From positions 186,001 to 250,000 of the forward strand of contig JAKVOM010000001.1 of the NCBI GenBank assembly GCA_022482815.1: a stretch of DNA of 64,000 nucleotides. The letters run 5' to 3'. The stretch is from Acidaminococcus sp. (GTDB lineage Bacteria > Bacillota > Negativicutes > Acidaminococcales > Acidaminococcaceae). The notes under the pieces were generated by a model. The model was not told the origin of the DNA. It did no database searches and was given only the letters and a program-made list of their open reading frames with translations. Below are positions 8,916-16,492 of the stretch, piece after piece. Positions within the stretch are counted from its first letter, which is position 1; every line of letters begins with the position of its first letter. Position numbers and translations under genes: made by a program.

Positions 8916-9377
8916 TCAGTCAATATTCCAAATCGTATAATCTGCTGCAGACAGGCGGATAGATTCGGTTCCGTCAAATTTGTCATAGCAAAGCAGACCA
9001 TCTTTCACATAACCAGGCCATGCGAGGACGATAGTAAAGGCCTTACCCAGTTCGTCAAATACACTCTTTGAGTCGATGTTGAACACAGGAATAAAGAAAG
9101 TCTGTACACGGTCAAGCATAATCACAGGGCCACGGTGCGTAGCGAGTTCCGCGCGGAACGTTTCCGGAGCTTTTGCTTTTCTTTCGCTCGGCAGCAGCTT
9201 CAGGAATTCTTCCGTGATCAAAAGACGGGAATCCACATAATCCCAATTTTTCATCTCTGCGGCTTCGCGCAGGATTTTGCTCTTGCCGCTGCCCGGTTTA
9301 CCGGTTACGACTAATACTTTAATATCTTTCTTTTGGACTTCTTCGACTTGTTTCAGAAATTCATCAATCTGACTCAT
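8916..9377 (-). CDS. BrxF-like P-loop ATPase, stand-alone
   Basis: A 153-residue protein starting MSQIDEFLKQVEEVQKK; the ATG at 9377 has GGAGG nine bases upstream. It shows a Walker A motif GKPGSGKS (residues 26-33), a Walker B-like VIMLD (85-89), and a C-terminal block VLAWPGYVKDGLLCYDKFDG (117-136). From memory this layout, especially the LAWPG block after the Walker B strand, matches the small BrxF protein of BREX-3 phage-defence systems. No other BREX gene (brxC, pglZ, brxHII, pglXI) is in the window. The gene has its own promoter and is followed by pfkA after 17 bases. The function is unknown; it could equally be a housekeeping P-loop protein of the same fold. Confidence 0.65.
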   Translation of the reverse strand: MSQIDEFLKQVEEVQKKDIKVLVVTGKPGSGKSKILREAAEMKNWDYVDSRLLITEEFLKLLPSERKAKAPETFRAELATHRGPVIMLDRVQTFFIPVFNIDSKSVFDELGKAFTIVLAWPGYVKDGLLCYDKFDGTESIRLSAADYTIWNID

Positions 9378-9421
9378 GGCTATCGCCCTCCTTATATTTA
9401 GTTCGCCCACCTTAACCTCAG

Positions 9422-9449
9422 GTTATATGCTAATTATCCTATTCGTCAA
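9422..9449 (-). promoter_or_regulatory. Promoter of the P-loop gene-pfkA operon
   Basis: Minus strand: TTGACG (plus 9444-9449), 16-base spacer, TATAAC (plus 9422-9427), about 45 bases upstream of the P-loop gene start. Confidence 0.6.
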
Positions 9450-9589
9450 AAGCCGTTTCTTCCCTCTAAAACTTTTTATTAATTCGGTTCCGGCTTTTTC
9501 CTTCGGGAATATTGTATCATATCAAACAATAATTTTGGGGAATCTTTCTTCTGAAATCAATCAATTGCAGATCATACAGTTTTTGCACT

Positions 9590-10297
9590 CTATTTTTCTT
9601 TTTGAAATTGTTCCTTGGCGGCCATAATAAGCAGGCCTTTATTGAGCGTAGCCAGATCCAGGTCATGGTTACGCAGGGCAAGGTACTTTTCCAGCTTCCG
9701 CTTTACCCTCTGAAGCGCATTATCGATGGACTTGGTACTGCGTCCCATTTCCGCGGCAATTTCTTGATAGGACTTGCTCTCGAGATAACAGCACAACACT
9801 TTCCATTCCAACGCGCTCAGCATGGAAAGTACATTTTTTTCAATATCGGCAAATTCTTCCTGATCCACGACCAGATGCTCCGGGTCGATGCTGCGTGACC
9901 CGCCCAGCATGTCCATCAAGGTACGTTCCTTGCCGTCATCATAGACCGGTTTATCCAGCGACACATATGAATTGAGCGGTTTATGCTTCTGCCGGTTAGC
10001 ACCCTTGATGGCAGAAATAATCTGCCGGTTGACACACAGTTCGGCAAAGACCTTAAAAGAAGCCTGATGGTCCGTTTTGAAATCACGAATGGCCTTAAAG
10101 AGACCAATCATTCCTTCCTGGACGATATCTTCCCGTTCTGCTCCAATAAGAAAATACCGGCTGGCTTTGATCTTAACAAATTCCTTATACTTTTCGAGCA
10201 GGAAATCCTGGGCTTTGGCATCATGGTCGCTGCGGATGCGGGCAATCAATTCTTCATCGGTCATCTGCCCGTAATGAATGGGTTCCTCGTTTGACAT
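9590..10297 (-). CDS. sigH: RNA polymerase sigma factor SigH-like
   Basis: Sigma-70 family factor of 235 residues. Region 2 shows EKYKEFVKIKASRYFLIGAEREDIVQEGMIGLFKAIRDF, the typical core-binding and -10 recognition segment. Region 4 near the C terminus (LSALEWKVLCCYLESKSYQEIAAEMGRSTKSIDNALQRVKRKL) is a helix-turn-helix. In Bacillus SigH controls post-exponential genes. It is 27 bases downstream of rlmB, matching the conserved rlmB...sigH order of Firmicutes, although the gene usually found between them (yacP) is absent. Confidence 0.92.
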   Translation of the reverse strand: MSNEEPIHYGQMTDEELIARIRSDHDAKAQDFLLEKYKEFVKIKASRYFLIGAEREDIVQEGMIGLFKAIRDFKTDHQASFKVFAELCVNRQIISAIKGANRQKHKPLNSYVSLDKPVYDDGKERTLMDMLGGSRSIDPEHLVVDQEEFADIEKNVLSMLSALEWKVLCCYLESKSYQEIAAEMGRSTKSIDNALQRVKRKLEKYLALRNHDLDLATLNKGLLIMAAKEQFQKEK

Positions 10298-10324
10298 AGA
10301 TTCACCTCTCGTCAGATAAGAAAA

Positions 10325-11080
10325 TTACTGCTTTCGTTCAGCAAGCAGCCTCTGCCGGACAATATCATACATCAGGATGGCACCGGCCACCGAAGCATTC
10401 AGAGAAGATACCTGGCCCAGCATGGGGATACGTACAATAAAATCACACTGTTCCTTTACAAGGCGTCCCAGACCATTTCCTTCAGCTCCTACAACCAGCA
10501 CCATCGGTCCCGTAAGGTCTGCGTCAAAGTACAGGTCCTTACCGTCCATATCAGCTCCGACAATCCAGAAACCCGCTTTTTTCAGTTTCTTCATCGTCTG
10601 AACCATATTGCCGATAGGAATAATGGGAATATATTCCACGGCGCCTGCCGATACCCGGGCAACGACCGCGTTGAGAGGACAGCTGCGCCGCTGCGGGAGC
10701 AGGACACCATCAAAACCTGCCGAATTGGCCGTCCGGATAAGAGCCCCCACATTCTGCGGATCCTGCAATTCATCAAGAAGCAAGAAAAGCGGCGTCTTAC
10801 CGGAAGCCTGCACTCTGCCAAGCACCGTATCAAGATCGGCAAGCGGTACGGGAGTCCCCTGCGCGGCCACCCCTTGATGACGCAGCCCGCCGGCAAGGCG
10901 GTCCATTTTTTCCTTCGGCACCAGTTCCACCGGAATGTGCGCTTTTTCTGCAAGTGTTTGGATATCAGCCAGGCTGCCTCCGTGGCTTGTCGTCTGGATG
11001 TAAATTTTTTGCAGACCTCTGCCGGCCCTCAAGGCTTCCCGTACGGCATTGCGGCCGACAATGATATCACTGTTATTCAT
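10325..11080 (-). CDS. rlmB: 23S rRNA (guanosine-2'-O-)-methyltransferase RlmB
   Basis: SpoU/TrmH-family methyltransferase that modifies G2251 in the peptidyl-transferase loop of 23S rRNA. The start MNNSDIIVGRNAVREALRAG (ATG at 11080, 251 residues) matches the family length; an upstream in-frame extension of 38 residues is unlikely. The N-terminal substrate-binding domain is followed by the SPOUT knot with LLLDELQDPQNVGALIRTANSAGF, LVVGAEGNGLGRLV and the C-terminal IPMLGQVSSLNASVAGAILMYD. It is cotranscribed with sigH. Confidence 0.93.
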   Translation of the reverse strand: MNNSDIIVGRNAVREALRAGRGLQKIYIQTTSHGGSLADIQTLAEKAHIPVELVPKEKMDRLAGGLRHQGVAAQGTPVPLADLDTVLGRVQASGKTPLFLLLDELQDPQNVGALIRTANSAGFDGVLLPQRRSCPLNAVVARVSAGAVEYIPIIPIGNMVQTMKKLKKAGFWIVGADMDGKDLYFDADLTGPMVLVVGAEGNGLGRLVKEQCDFIVRIPMLGQVSSLNASVAGAILMYDIVRQRLLAERKQ

Positions 11081-11178
11081 CCTTCGTTTTTTCTCCTTTG
11101 GCAGGGAGGCGGAATTTTTTCTCTGCCTCCTGGGGCCTGCCTGATGCAGAGCCCTGCTGTTAATTCCTAAAGCTACAA

Positions 11179-11213
11179 ATGGAGCTGAAATCATTTTACG
11201 GTTTCAGCTCCAT
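11179..11213 (-). terminator. Hairpin after the flavodiiron gene
   Basis: Perfect 12-base arms (ATGGAGCTGAAA and its complement) around an 11-base loop, 24 bases after the flavodiiron stop and before rlmB. The T run on the minus strand is poor, so it may protect the 3' end rather than terminate strongly. Confidence 0.55.
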
Positions 11214-11237
11214 TGCTATGCAATTATCAACTAACGA

Positions 11238-12416
11238 TTACTTTCCGGAAACTTTTTCAGCAAATTCGTAGCCGAATTTCTCGGCAGCCTTGATATCCTC
11301 AGGCAGCGGACGCCACTTGCAGTTGAAACCCGGCAGCAGCTGCATACCGCTGGCAGTGATGGCAGCTTCCAGTTCCTTCTGTGCACCGCCGGCCCAGCCG
11401 AAGCATCCGAAAGCAGCTGCTTTCTTGTCGGTCAGCTTCATGCCTTTGAGATACATCATGAAGGCGCCCATCGTCGGCATCATTACACTGTTCTGCGTAG
11501 GGGAACCGACGAGAATCGCTTTTGCCGTCAGAACGTCGCTCATAATCATAGCTTTCCGTTCACTGGTGTAGCGATACAGCTTAGCACGCATGCCCTGAGC
11601 CTGGATACCATCCATAATGGCATTAGCCATAGCAGCCGTGCCGCCCCACATCGTATCATAAACAATGATGATGCGGTCGATGGTCTTGCCCGTGCCCCAG
11701 TCCTCATAGCACTTCAGGATATCTTCAATATGGGATCTCCAGATGCTGCCGTGGCAGGAGCAGATCATACGAAGCTTGAGGCCGCGTACCGTCTTTACGG
11801 CACCCGGTACCAATTTGCGGAAAGGCATCAGGATATTAGCAAAATACCGTTGTGCTTCATAGAGCATATTGGTAACTTCGGTCTCATCATCAAAGCGCTT
11901 GGAGCAGCAGTAATGCTGACCGAAAGCATCACTGGAGAACAGAATTTCTTCTTCCGGGCAGTACGTAACCATGGAATCAGGCCAGTGCAGCATCGGAATA
12001 GGAACAAAGGTCAGGCTGCGCTTACCGAGGCTGATTGTATCGCCTTTTTTAACAATCTGAGTTTTGAAGATATCGCCATAATGCTCTTTCAGTTCATTGG
12101 CGCCCTGCGGCGTAATGAGCATTGTCGCATTCGGGCAGGCCTTGGCCAGGAGAGGCAGGCTGCCGGAATGGTCCGGTTCCACGTGGTTAACGACAATATA
12201 ATCTACCTTAGCCGGGTCAACAACTTCACTGATATTGTACAGTTGTCTCTCTGCAAAAGGAGCTTTGACACCGTCAATCAGGCAGACCTTTTCATCCATA
12301 ATAAGATAAGAATTATAAGTTACACCGCGGGGAGTGGAAAAGCCGTGAAAGTCAGCACAAGTCCAATCCCGAATCCCCACTTCATAAATATCTTTACTAA
12401 TTTCCTGTGGTTTCAT
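11238..12416 (-). CDS. Flavodiiron protein (FprA-type NO/O2 reductase)
   Basis: Cytoplasmic flavoprotein that reduces oxygen to water or nitric oxide to nitrous oxide in anaerobes. The N-terminal metallo-beta-lactamase-like domain carries the diiron ligands: NHVEPDHSG (H78, E80, D82, H83), MLHWPDSM (H144), SSDAFG (D163) and CSCHGSIW (H222). The C-terminal flavodoxin domain starts near IIIVYDTMWGGTAAMANAI and contains LVGSPTQNSVMMP. The ATG at 12416 has AAAGGAG upstream. It stands alone as a transcription unit; no rubredoxin gene is adjacent. Confidence 0.94.
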   Translation of the reverse strand: MKPQEISKDIYEVGIRDWTCADFHGFSTPRGVTYNSYLIMDEKVCLIDGVKAPFAERQLYNISEVVDPAKVDYIVVNHVEPDHSGSLPLLAKACPNATMLITPQGANELKEHYGDIFKTQIVKKGDTISLGKRSLTFVPIPMLHWPDSMVTYCPEEEILFSSDAFGQHYCCSKRFDDETEVTNMLYEAQRYFANILMPFRKLVPGAVKTVRGLKLRMICSCHGSIWRSHIEDILKCYEDWGTGKTIDRIIIVYDTMWGGTAAMANAIMDGIQAQGMRAKLYRYTSERKAMIMSDVLTAKAILVGSPTQNSVMMPTMGAFMMYLKGMKLTDKKAAAFGCFGWAGGAQKELEAAITASGMQLLPGFNCKWRPLPEDIKAAEKFGYEFAEKVSGK

Positions 12417-12832
12417 AAGTGCAGTCTCCTTTCTCACACTACTGCTACAATTATACTATTTTCTCAAAGTAAACACAATTATAATGATTGTAAACGCCGG
12501 TCGCATGTCGCAGGTCGCGCTTTATGAAGCAAATCGGCAAGCGATTTGCAGTGAATTAAAAACCAACCTCCGCCTGCTACCTGTCTCAAGGTTCAATGTC
12601 TGCAAGACACCGACCGTACACGATACATTGCAGGCAGTACAAAATCGCCGTCCGCAGTCCGCCCATGAAGGCAGTTTTTCAAATTTAGTTCAAATGCAAT
12701 TTTATGTTTTATTCTGGTCATAAGCCTGCATTTTTTGTCTAAGGCGACCCAGATGCCATGTGCAAAAGGCCAAATGCGCATTTATACTTCCACCGTCGAC
12801 AGCTGCCTGCCATCTGCTGTCTGCCATCTGCC
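12417..12832. other. Intergenic region with degenerate repeats
   Basis: About 416 bases without a plausible gene. It holds low-grade repeat pieces also seen elsewhere (TGTCGCAGGTCGCGCTTT; short CTGCCATCTGC-type runs near 12800). No RNA gene recognised. Confidence 0.4.
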
Positions 12833-12878
12833 AAAAGCGGCTGTGAAAAATGAACCCATTTTTCACAGCCGCTTTTTT
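12833..12878 (-). terminator. Terminator of the alanine symporter gene (GGCTGTGAAA family)
   Basis: Nearly perfect stem of about 20 bases (AAAAGCGGCTGTGAAAAATG) with a short AACC loop. It overlaps the symporter stop codon by two bases and belongs to a terminator family sharing the GGCTGTGAAA stem. Confidence 0.82.
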
Positions 12879-14226
12879 ACTCTTCCTTTTTCGTACGGAG
12901 ATAATCAAAATAAATTTTGGTTTCCGAAACAACAACACCGGACAAAGCCAGGAGTGCAATCAAGTTAGGAATTGCCATAAGACCATTTACGATATCGGCC
13001 AAAATCCAGATAGCCTCCAGCTTCAGGAAAGCACCCATACCAACCAGAATGATGAATCCAATGCGGTACGGGAAGATAGCCTTTGTGCCGAGCAGGAACT
13101 GAATGCAGCGTTCGCCGTAATAGTTCCATCCCAGAATGGTCGTAAAGGCGAAAAGCACCAGACCAACCATCAGGAGGTAACCTCCCATTTGAGGATAAGC
13201 CTGCAGGAAGGCTGCGTTCGTCAAAGCCGCGCCGTTCAGATCACTCGTCCACAGTCCGCTGATGGTCACAACCAGACCCGTCATGGTGCAGATGATAATC
13301 GTATCAATGAAAGTACCCGTCATAGAAATAAGGCCCTGTTCTGCAGGGAACTTTGCTTTGGAAGCAGCGGCTACAATCGGAGCAGACCCTAAACCGGATT
13401 CGTTGGAGAATACGCCGCGGGCAACACCATTACGCATGGCGTACATTACAGTTGCGCCAAGGAAACCGCCGCGGGCCGCCGTCGTCGTAAAAGCATCATG
13501 GAAAATTTCAGCTACGGCACCAGGTACCTTATCGGCAAATATAATCAGGATACCAGCCGTAGACAGCAGGTAAATCACAGCCATGGCCGGCACAATACGG
13601 GAAGCAGCTTCAGAAATACTCCTCAGGCCGCCCAGCGTAACAGCAGCTACGGCAATGGTCAGTACAACAGCCGTACCCGTAACAGGGATACCGGCGTTCA
13701 GCTTCGTAATATCCACGATGGAGTTGACTTGAGCAAAAGTACCGATACCAAAGTAAGCTACAAGCACACCGAAGAATGCAAAAATACAAGCCAGTGGTTT
13801 ATACTTTTCGCCCATGCCGAGCGTAATGTAGTACATCGGGCCGCCGGCAATATTGCCTTTGTCGTCAACGGTGCGGAATTTACGGGCCAGCAGGCCTTCG
13901 GAATATTTCGTAGCCATTCCGAAGAAAGCGGCTATCCACATCCAGAAGATAGCGCCCGGGCCGCCCGCTTTAACAGCCGTTGCGACACCGACGATATTAC
14001 CGGTACCAACGGTTGCGGCAAGTGCCGTGCAGAGTGCCTTAAACGCGTTGATATCCCCTGCTTCCCCGTTTTCTGCCGTAAAAATAAGTTTCAGTGCTTT
14101 CGGCAGACGGCTGATCTGCAGGAAATGAACACGGCAGGACAGGAAAATACCGGTACCGACGAGCAGCACCAACAGTGGAGGTCCCCATACGAAACTATCA
14201 ATGCTGTTCAACAATTCAATGCTCAT
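12877..14226 (-). CDS. Alanine/glycine:cation symporter (AGCS family)
   Basis: Inner-membrane transporter that takes up alanine or glycine with sodium or protons, 449 residues with about ten hydrophobic segments. Family features: FVWGPPLLVLLVGTGIFLS at the N terminus, ALAATVGTGNIVGVATA, GPGAIFWMWIAAFFGMATKYSEG and ARGVFSNESGLGSAPI. The ATG has a GAGGGG site. It is probably monocistronic, with its own terminator. It fits amino-acid fermentation. Confidence 0.93.
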   Translation of the reverse strand: MSIELLNSIDSFVWGPPLLVLLVGTGIFLSCRVHFLQISRLPKALKLIFTAENGEAGDINAFKALCTALAATVGTGNIVGVATAVKAGGPGAIFWMWIAAFFGMATKYSEGLLARKFRTVDDKGNIAGGPMYYITLGMGEKYKPLACIFAFFGVLVAYFGIGTFAQVNSIVDITKLNAGIPVTGTAVVLTIAVAAVTLGGLRSISEAASRIVPAMAVIYLLSTAGILIIFADKVPGAVAEIFHDAFTTTAARGGFLGATVMYAMRNGVARGVFSNESGLGSAPIVAAASKAKFPAEQGLISMTGTFIDTIIICTMTGLVVTISGLWTSDLNGAALTNAAFLQAYPQMGGYLLMVGLVLFAFTTILGWNYYGERCIQFLLGTKAIFPYRIGFIILVGMGAFLKLEAIWILADIVNGLMAIPNLIALLALSGVVVSETKIYFDYLRTKKEE

Positions 14227-14276
14227 AATGCAAAATTCCCCCTCTTCATCATCATTTACAACTTTCTGCTAAGTTT

Positions 14277-16007
14277 CTAACCTATATCACTAAGCACCGC
14301 TTCACCAGTCTGTTTGTTCAAAGTGAGGGCGCGTTGATGGAAGGAAGTCAGCGTACTGCGGTGACCCACGCTGACAAGGGTCGTCTTTGTAAGCCGCTCT
14401 GCCAGCAGCTTATACATAGCTGCCTCAGTATCTTCATCGAGGGCTGACGTAGATTCATCCATGAAGAGCCACGCCGGCTCATAAATCAGGGCACGGACGA
14501 AAGCCAGGCGCTGCTGTTCACCCACAGAGAAAACATGGGACCAGTCAGCTTCCTGATCCAGGCGGTCAGCCAGATACCCAATCCGGCAGTCCGTCATCAG
14601 TGCCTTCAATTCTTCATCAGTACGGTGACGCGTTCCCGGATAAAGGACCGCATCACGAAGTTTGCCCAGCGGCAGGTAAGGCCGCTGCGGGATGAACATC
14701 ACATGCTCAAAATCGGGCATTGTCACTTTCCCGCGGGCAAAGGGCCAAATCCCGGCGAGCGCACGAAGCAGGGTACTCTTACCGCTGCCGCTGCTGCCGC
14801 GGATCAACACATTTTCACCTGGCTCAAAAGTCAGGGAAAGCGGTTTCAGGATAGCCTGTCCATTGGGAAGGTCAACCTCCAGATTTTCGATTTCAATCTC
14901 CGGCTGATTCACAAACCGGCGTTCCACATGTTCCTGGTTGCCAGCTTCCCGTACAGCCTGCATATGGGCGCCAAAACTGGTAAGACGATCAACCACAGCC
15001 TGCCATTCGGCAAGGGAAGCATATACATCCACAAAATAGGAAAGGGACTCCTGGACGCGGCCGAAGGCTGTCGCCACCTGCATCAATCCGCCCAGGGTCA
15101 GCTCTTTTTTCAGATAGCGCGGAATGGCCACCACAAACGGGAAGATAATAGCAATCTGGGAATACCCGGAATTCAGCCAGACGAGCTGTTTCTGCTTCTG
15201 GACAATTTTCCAGAAATTATCAAGAAGCCTCTTGAAACGTTCGCCAAATACTTTACGTTCATGAGATTCGCCGTGATAAAACGCAACGCTTTCGGCGTTT
15301 TCACGCATACGCATCATGCTGAAACGAAAATCAGCTTCATACCGCTGCTGCACAAAATTGAGCCCGACAAGACGATGCCCCACCTTATGCGTCAGATACG
15401 TACCAATCACGGCATAACCCACAGCTACCCAGACCATGTAGCCATTGATGGTCCACGTACGGCCCATGAACTGAAAAGATAACGGACCGGACAGCTGCCA
15501 CAAAATAGCCACAAAGGAAAGCAATGTGCAGAGTGCCTTGATAATGCCAATGAAAAAGCTCAAGGTACGTGTCACGAAAAGACTGACGTCTTCACTGATA
15601 CGCTGGTCCGGGTTATCCATGTCTTTCCCGAACATCTCCAGACGGTAGTATGTCTTGCTCTGCAGCCATTCATCCATGTAGCGATTGGTGAGCCAGCGGC
15701 GCCAGTTCAAAATCAGCGTCTGCTGCAGATAGTAAGCATACACGGCCAGAACAATATACGTAAAAGCCAGTTTGGTAAAACGCCAGAGCTGGGAGAAAAT
15801 TTCTTCAGTCTGATAATTTTGCAGTGCCGTATAGAATGCATTGTTCCACTCGTTGAGCAAAACCAGCATATACACGACACCGAGATTGAGAACAAGAATA
15901 GCAGCCAGCAAGAGAAAAGCTTTCTTCTTTTCCTCACTTTTCCAGTAGCTGCGGGTCAGGTGCCACACCTGACGAAGCAATTCAATGGTAAGATTTGTTT
16001 TTTTCAA
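14277..16007 (-). CDS. ABC transporter, fused permease-ATPase of SbmA/BacA-YddA type
   Basis: A 576-residue half-transporter. The N-terminal half is an SbmA/BacA-like membrane domain (LLNEWNNAFYTALQNY; LNWRRWLTNRYMDEWLQSKTYYRLE; DNPDQRISEDV). The C-terminal half is an ABC ATPase: Walker A IRGSSGSGKSTLLRALAG, signature FSVGEQQRLAFVRAL and Walker B WLFMDESTSALDE. Relatives include E. coli YddA, mycobacterial Rv1819c (cobalamin and peptide uptake) and peroxisomal ABCD fatty-acyl carriers, so the substrate cannot be named. The start codon is TTG at 16007 with AGGAGAAG upstream; no ATG or GTG fits better. Confidence 0.85.
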   Translation of the reverse strand: MKKTNLTIELLRQVWHLTRSYWKSEEKKKAFLLLAAILVLNLGVVYMLVLLNEWNNAFYTALQNYQTEEIFSQLWRFTKLAFTYIVLAVYAYYLQQTLILNWRRWLTNRYMDEWLQSKTYYRLEMFGKDMDNPDQRISEDVSLFVTRTLSFFIGIIKALCTLLSFVAILWQLSGPLSFQFMGRTWTINGYMVWVAVGYAVIGTYLTHKVGHRLVGLNFVQQRYEADFRFSMMRMRENAESVAFYHGESHERKVFGERFKRLLDNFWKIVQKQKQLVWLNSGYSQIAIIFPFVVAIPRYLKKELTLGGLMQVATAFGRVQESLSYFVDVYASLAEWQAVVDRLTSFGAHMQAVREAGNQEHVERRFVNQPEIEIENLEVDLPNGQAILKPLSLTFEPGENVLIRGSSGSGKSTLLRALAGIWPFARGKVTMPDFEHVMFIPQRPYLPLGKLRDAVLYPGTRHRTDEELKALMTDCRIGYLADRLDQEADWSHVFSVGEQQRLAFVRALIYEPAWLFMDESTSALDEDTEAAMYKLLAERLTKTTLVSVGHRSTLTSFHQRALTLNKQTGEAVLSDIG

Positions 16008-16041
16008 TTGTTCTTCTCCTTACAAAACATTGAATGAGGCT

Positions 16042-16070
16042 ATTATAATCCGTTATATTATAAAAAGCAA
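16042..16070 (-). promoter_or_regulatory. Promoter of the SbmA/YddA-like ABC gene
   Basis: Minus strand: TTGCTT (plus 16065-16070), 17-base spacer, TATAAT (plus 16042-16047), about 35 bases from the TTG start. Confidence 0.7.
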
Positions 16071-16209
16071 AGGTTTTATGAAAATTTTATAAAACATTGT
16101 ATCATTTAAAATTTTCTTTCCCTTCATTATGCATAGTATGTTTCATTTAAAAGACACATTATAATTTGTCAATCTGCACAGTCCAAAAACGAACGTTTTG
16201 CTCAATGAA

Positions 16210-16400
16210 AAGCTATCCTTCACCACTATCGTCAGCACTTCCTTACGTCAGTGCTGACTGCGGTTCTCCTCTCCTTCCGACTGCGTGGAAGGAGGTTATA
16301 GAGGAATCCCAAACCTACTAAGAAACTTTCCTCCACCGCAGAGCGGTCCGCCCTCCTTCCGACTGCGTGGAAGGAGGTGGCATAGGAATTCCAAACCTGA
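16210..16400. repeat. REP-like palindromic repeat, two tandem units (family B)
   Basis: Two units, about 16210-16319 and 16323-16400. Each contains CTCCTTCCGACTGCGTGGAA followed by GGAGG, an imperfect hairpin, then a shared GAAT(T)CCAAACCT tail. The first unit also has a TCAGCACTTCC...GTCAGTGCTGACTGCGG segment that recurs at 40.5 kb. It fills the gap between the ABC gene and the RND pump terminator; no gene seen. Confidence 0.75.
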
Positions 16401-16417
16401 CGGTTTGGCTTAATTAA

Positions 16418-16459
16418 CAAAACACCCCTGAAGCCCATCGGGACTCCAGGGGTGTTTTT
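16418..16459 (-). terminator. Terminator after the RND pump gene
   Basis: Stem AAAACACCCCTG/CAGGGGTGTTTT with a 16-base loop, 34 bases after the pump stop. Confidence 0.82.
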
Positions 16460-16492
16460 CGTGAGTCAGTACGCATACGTACTAACCCTATT

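Noticed and set aside
8916-9377. A BREX-3 defence system
   Set aside because: Only a BrxF-like gene is present; none of the required partner genes is nearby. Reported as a stand-alone protein.
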